Below are positions 59,197 to 64,000 of a stretch of DNA of 64,000 nucleotides, piece by piece. Numbering within the stretch: position 1 is the first letter of the stretch; each line of letters opens with the position of its first letter. Under the pieces are notes generated by a model. It was not told the origin of the DNA and made no database searches. It saw only the letters and a list, made by a program, of their open reading frames with translations. The DNA comes from Actinomadura barringtoniae (GTDB lineage Bacteria; Actinomycetota; Actinomycetes; Streptosporangiales; Streptosporangiaceae): contig NZ_JAGEOJ010000011.1 in assembly GCF_017573505.1 (NCBI RefSeq), positions 310,001-374,000 of the forward strand, in the 5' to 3' direction. The position numbers and the translations under genes were made by a program.

Positions 59197-59709
59197 ATGA
59201 CCGAGAACCTGACCGGCGAGCGAGCCGACCTGCTGGAGAACCTGCGCACCCGCCGCGAGTTCCTGCGCGGCACGGTCCGCGGCGTCAGCGACGAGGACGC
59301 GGCGCGCCGCACCACGGTGAGCGAGCTGTGCCTGGGCGGGCTGATCAAGCACGTCGCGTCGACCGAGAAGGGCTGGGTGGACTTCATCGTCGACGGCCCG
59401 TCCACGACCCCCGACTACTCCGACCCCAAGGTGCAGGAGGAGTACGCCAAGGGCTTCCGGATGCAGCCGGGTGAGACCGTGGAGGGCATCCTCGCCGAGT
59501 ACGAGAAGGTCGCCGCCCGTACCGACGAGCTCGTGGCCACCCTGCCCGACCTGAACGCCGGTCACACCGTTCCGGCGGCGCCCTGGAAGGCGGAGCACTT
59601 CTGGACGGCCCGCGCCACGCTGCTGCACATCATCACCGAGACCGCCCACCACTGCGGCCACGCCGACATCATCCGCGAGGCCCTGGACGGCGCCAAGACC
59701 ATGGGCTGA
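59197..59709 (+). CDS. DinB-like metal-binding four-helix protein (DUF664)
   Basis: 170 residues from the ATG at 59197 with GAAGGG upstream. RADLLENLRTRREFLRGTVR, SELCLGGLIKHVASTEKGWV (first His) and LLHIITETAHHCGHADIIRE (two His of the metal site) are the DinB/DUF664 pattern, a family of mycothiol- or bacillithiol-dependent enzymes and stress proteins. Target unknown. Confidence 0.88.
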   Translation: MTENLTGERADLLENLRTRREFLRGTVRGVSDEDAARRTTVSELCLGGLIKHVASTEKGWVDFIVDGPSTTPDYSDPKVQEEYAKGFRMQPGETVEGILAEYEKVAARTDELVATLPDLNAGHTVPAAPWKAEHFWTARATLLHIITETAHHCGHADIIREALDGAKTMG

Positions 59710-59733
59710 CAGGCCGGGCTCGCAGGCCCGCCC

Positions 59734-60525
59734 TCAGGTGGCCTTGCGGGCCACGCCCGCGTAGCACCACTGGCGGTCGGCGTTGGGCGGGATGATCGTG
59801 CCGTCGTCCGGGCGCCACAGGGAGAGGGTGGTGAGGCCCGGGGAGACCAGGTCGAAGCCGTCGAAGAGGCCGGTGACGGCGGCGCGGCTGCGCAGGGTGA
59901 TCTGGTACGTGGCCTTCTCGTAGACGGCACCGGCGTCGCGGACGTTGTTGTCGGTGTCGAAGTCGGCGGTCACGTGCGAGATGGCCAGGTAGCTGCCGGG
60001 GGCCATCGCGGCGCGCAGGCGGGCGACGATGCCGGGCGGGTCGTCGGCGTCGTCGATGAAGTGCAGGACCGCGAGCATGAGGACGGCGATCGGCTCGTCG
60101 AAGTTGATGAGCTTCTCGACCTGCGGGTCGGTCAGGATGTCCTCGGGGTGGCGGGCGTCGCTCTGGATCACGGTGACCTCGGGCGTCCCGGCCAGCAGCG
60201 CCCGGCCGTGGGTGAGGACGACCGGTTCGACGTCGGAGTAGACGACGCGGGCGTCCGGCGCGACCTGGTGCGCGATCTCGTGGACGTTGCCCTGCGTGGG
60301 CAGTCCCGAGCCGATGTCGATGAACTGCCGGATGCCCGACTGGGCCAGGAAGCGCACCGCGCGGCGGAGGAAGGCCCTGTTCTCGCGCGCCAAGAACGGG
60401 GTGTCCGGCGCGTGCCGGACGACCTCCTCGACGGCCTCACGGTCGGCGGCGTAGTTGTCCTTGCCGCCCAAGAGGTAGTCGTACATGCGGGGGACGTTCG
60501 GAGTGGACGTATCGACGCTGCGCAG
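59734..60525 (-). CDS. DUF574-type SAM-dependent methyltransferase
   Basis: 263 residues from a CTG at 60525, or 250 from the ATG at 60486. The CTG is favoured: GGGGAG lies 5 nt upstream, and the added residues RSVDTSTPNVPRMYDYLLGG complete the normal family N-terminus, which the ATG lacks. RQFIDIGSGLPTQGNVHEIA (SAM loop), VVYSDVEPVVLTHGRALLAG and AVLMLAVLHFIDDADDPPGI identify the family. Paralogous to the methyltransferase half of the fusion at 33261. Function is unknown; many actinomycetes have dozens. Confidence 0.87.
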   Translation of the reverse strand: MRSVDTSTPNVPRMYDYLLGGKDNYAADREAVEEVVRHAPDTPFLARENRAFLRRAVRFLAQSGIRQFIDIGSGLPTQGNVHEIAHQVAPDARVVYSDVEPVVLTHGRALLAGTPEVTVIQSDARHPEDILTDPQVEKLINFDEPIAVLMLAVLHFIDDADDPPGIVARLRAAMAPGSYLAISHVTADFDTDNNVRDAGAVYEKATYQITLRSRAAVTGLFDGFDLVSPGLTTLSLWRPDDGTIIPPNADRQWCYAGVARKAT

Positions 60526-60637
60526 AATTTCTCCCCGGGCGTTACGGCCTCAGTCATATCGCGAACTTTCTACGAACATGTAAGCATTACGGCCATCGCG
60601 GAACAACCGAATCGCCGATCTGGACGCGGAGACCTAA

Positions 60638-61957
60638 ATGCGCAACGGCAGCACTCCATCGCAGATCCCTGGGCCTGCCGTGGACAACGACGGCGTCGAG
60701 GCCATCGTCGCAGCGGGCGGATTGCATAACTACCAGCTGAAACTGCATGCCGAATACGGGCCGGTGGCCAGGTTCCCGTTGCCGGGCGCGGGCCTGGCGG
60801 TCTCGGTCGCCGATCCGGTGCTGCTGGAGGCCACCGCGAAGATCAACAAGCGGCCGGAGAAACTGTTCGAATTCCTGGCTCCACTGCAGGAGTCGGGGAA
60901 CCTGCAGACGATCCCCGCCGACGAGCACGTTCCCTGGCGGCGGGTGATGCTGTCGGTGCTGGCCGGGCGTCCCTCGCACGAGGCCCATTTCGCGCGGTTC
61001 ACCGCCCTGGCCGCCGAGATGGCCGACCGGTGGGAGCGGGAGGGCGAGGTCGCGCTGCAGAAGGACCTGAGTGAGCTGTCGCTGCGGATGATCTGCCAGT
61101 ACGCCCTCGGCAGCGGCCTGGCCTCGGAGGAGTCGGTCGGGCAGGTCGTCTCCGCCTTCGAGGACGTGCTCACCGAGTACCTCGGCCGGATGTACCAGAT
61201 GGAGGGGCCCGGGCAGGCTCGCGCGGAGGAGTCGCTGGCCTACCTGCGAGCCACCGTCGACCAGGTCCTGGCCGCACACAAAGATCAGGAAGAGCGGAAC
61301 GACCTGATCGCGGCGCTGGTCCAGGCGGGGGAGTCACCGGCGCGGATCCGCGACACGGTGCTGATGATCATGATGGCGGCCCACCACACGACCGGCGTCG
61401 CCATCTCGTGGATGCTCTACCTGATGGCCCGGCACCCGGACGCGGCCAAGCGCGTCACCGCCGAGGTCGACCAGGTGCTGGGCGACCGCGCCGTACCCGG
61501 GTACGGCGACCTGAAGGACCTGGTCCAGCTGGACCGGGCGCTCAAGGAGACGATGCGGCTCTACCCGCCGGGCCCGTACGGCGCGCGGGAGGCCACCGAG
61601 GACGTCGTGATCGGGGACTATGAGATCCCCGCCGGGACCACGATCTTCTATCCGTTCTGGGCCGTGCACATGAACCCCGACCACTGGCCCGACCCGCAGG
61701 TGTTCGACCCCGACCGCTTCACGCCGGAGGCGACGGCGGCCAGGCCGCGGCTCGCCTACATCCCGTTCGGCCTCGGCCCGCGCAGCTGCGAGGGCGCCGG
61801 GCTGGCGATGGTCGAGGCCGAGCTCGTGCTGGCCACCCTGCTCAAGCGGTTCGACTTCCGGCTCGCGCCCGGCCAGACGGTCACGCCCATCGAACGCTTC
61901 GTCCTGTGGGCCGACGGCGACATCCGCATGAACGTCACGCCGCGCCCGAAGAACTGA
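60638..61957 (+). CDS. Cytochrome P450 (second, E-class-like)
   Basis: 439 residues. ExxR in ALKETMRLYPPGPYGAREA, the haem loop PFGLGPRSCEGAGLAMVEAE with Cys, and FDPDRFTPEATAARPRLAYI. The I-helix reads MIMMAAHHTTGVAISW, with AHHTT instead of AGxDTT, so the oxygen-activating residue is altered. The sequence is nearer to fatty-acid or retinoid-type P450s than the first one in this window. The divergent DUF574 methyltransferase gene is 112 bp away. Confidence 0.9.
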   Translation: MRNGSTPSQIPGPAVDNDGVEAIVAAGGLHNYQLKLHAEYGPVARFPLPGAGLAVSVADPVLLEATAKINKRPEKLFEFLAPLQESGNLQTIPADEHVPWRRVMLSVLAGRPSHEAHFARFTALAAEMADRWEREGEVALQKDLSELSLRMICQYALGSGLASEESVGQVVSAFEDVLTEYLGRMYQMEGPGQARAEESLAYLRATVDQVLAAHKDQEERNDLIAALVQAGESPARIRDTVLMIMMAAHHTTGVAISWMLYLMARHPDAAKRVTAEVDQVLGDRAVPGYGDLKDLVQLDRALKETMRLYPPGPYGAREATEDVVIGDYEIPAGTTIFYPFWAVHMNPDHWPDPQVFDPDRFTPEATAARPRLAYIPFGLGPRSCEGAGLAMVEAELVLATLLKRFDFRLAPGQTVTPIERFVLWADGDIRMNVTPRPKN

Positions 61958-61965
61958 GAAGAGCG

Positions 61966-62003
61966 GTTCAGGCCGGTCCCGGGACTCCGGGACCGGCCTG
62001 AAC
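61966..62003. terminator. Hairpin terminator between P450 and katG
   Basis: GTTCAGGCCGGTCCCGG (61966-61982), loop GACT and its exact complement (61987-62003): a perfect 17-bp stem between the convergent P450 and katG genes. Confidence 0.88.
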
Positions 62004-62038
62004 GGTGCGATCACATCCTGATCAGAGCCCGGTCAGGC

Positions 62039-62072
62039 GCCGATCAGGCCGCCGATCAGGCCGCCGATCGGG
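62039..62072. repeat. Short 12-bp tandem repeat beside katG
   Basis: GCCGATCAGGCC occurs at 62039-62050 and 62051-62062 and partly at 62063-62069, just before the katG stop codon (on the minus strand, just after the gene). Confidence 0.6.
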
Positions 62073-62079
62073 GTCTCGA

Positions 62080-64000
<1,921 letters not shown>

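Noticed and set aside
59734..61957. Conservon (cvn) cluster
   Set aside because: A P450 and an unknown-function methyltransferase are present but no sensor kinase-like, roadblock or GTPase cvn genes.

Overview
The window is one contig of a high-GC actinomycete chromosome. Support comes from very high third-position GC, frequent GTG starts, Tat and Sec secreted enzymes, SARP/BTAD and TetR regulators, DUF574 methyltransferases, two P450s and a mycobacterial-type SigK locus. A Streptosporangiales (Actinomadura-like) host is my best guess, but that is inference from gene content. I saw no tRNA, rRNA, CRISPR array, insertion sequence or phage module.

Layout. 1-8.3 kb: envelope and secreted proteins (deacetylase-like lipoprotein, membrane protein, serine protease, lipocalin, small stress membrane protein) plus a cysteine dioxygenase behind a Cys-containing leader peptide. 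8.6-12.7 kb: a general-stress island (GAF, CBS, SigF/B-type sigma factor with a long helical N-terminus, STAS antagonist) with a truncated Ppx/GppA gene. 12.9-18 kb: TetR and AraC regulators, DHFR-like and PPOX-VOC fusion enzymes, a methyltransferase. 18-25 kb: an HTH-membrane-NBR1-Ig protein, three secreted cell-wall enzymes of which two share a duplicated I36 domain, and several unknown proteins. 25-35 kb: orphan histidine kinase, DUF4236-TerD fusion, two exporters each with a divergent regulator (ArsR, CGNR), and a BTAD-methyltransferase fusion. 35-41 kb: P450, a degenerate kinase-like receptor with a paralogous membrane partner, and a ferric-reductase/FMN-binding/ApbE operon.

42-51 kb is the strongest unit. 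An amine oxidase-DUF1365-CFA-CFA-DUF1295 operon, a fasciclin lipoprotein with a membrane molybdoenzyme, and sigK-rskA lie together. The first operon and the molybdoenzyme-fasciclin operon carry promoter-like sequences close to the mycobacterial SigK consensus, so the locus looks like a self-contained SigK regulon. 51-64 kb: lipase, MpaB-type oxygenase, acetyltransferase, TetR, a Tat-exported phospholipase C/propeller fusion followed by a dead tyrosine phosphatase gene, SARP, PPOX, DinB, a second DUF574 methyltransferase, a second P450 and katG (cut by the window end).

Signs of decay or rearrangement recur: a 16-bp duplication beside the first gene's start, a truncated Ppx gene, a deletion scar joining a TetR gene and a flavin monooxygenase gene, and a phosphatase gene with both a nonsense codon and a lost catalytic Cys. 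Database comparisons and domain searches could not be run; family names rest on recognised motifs.
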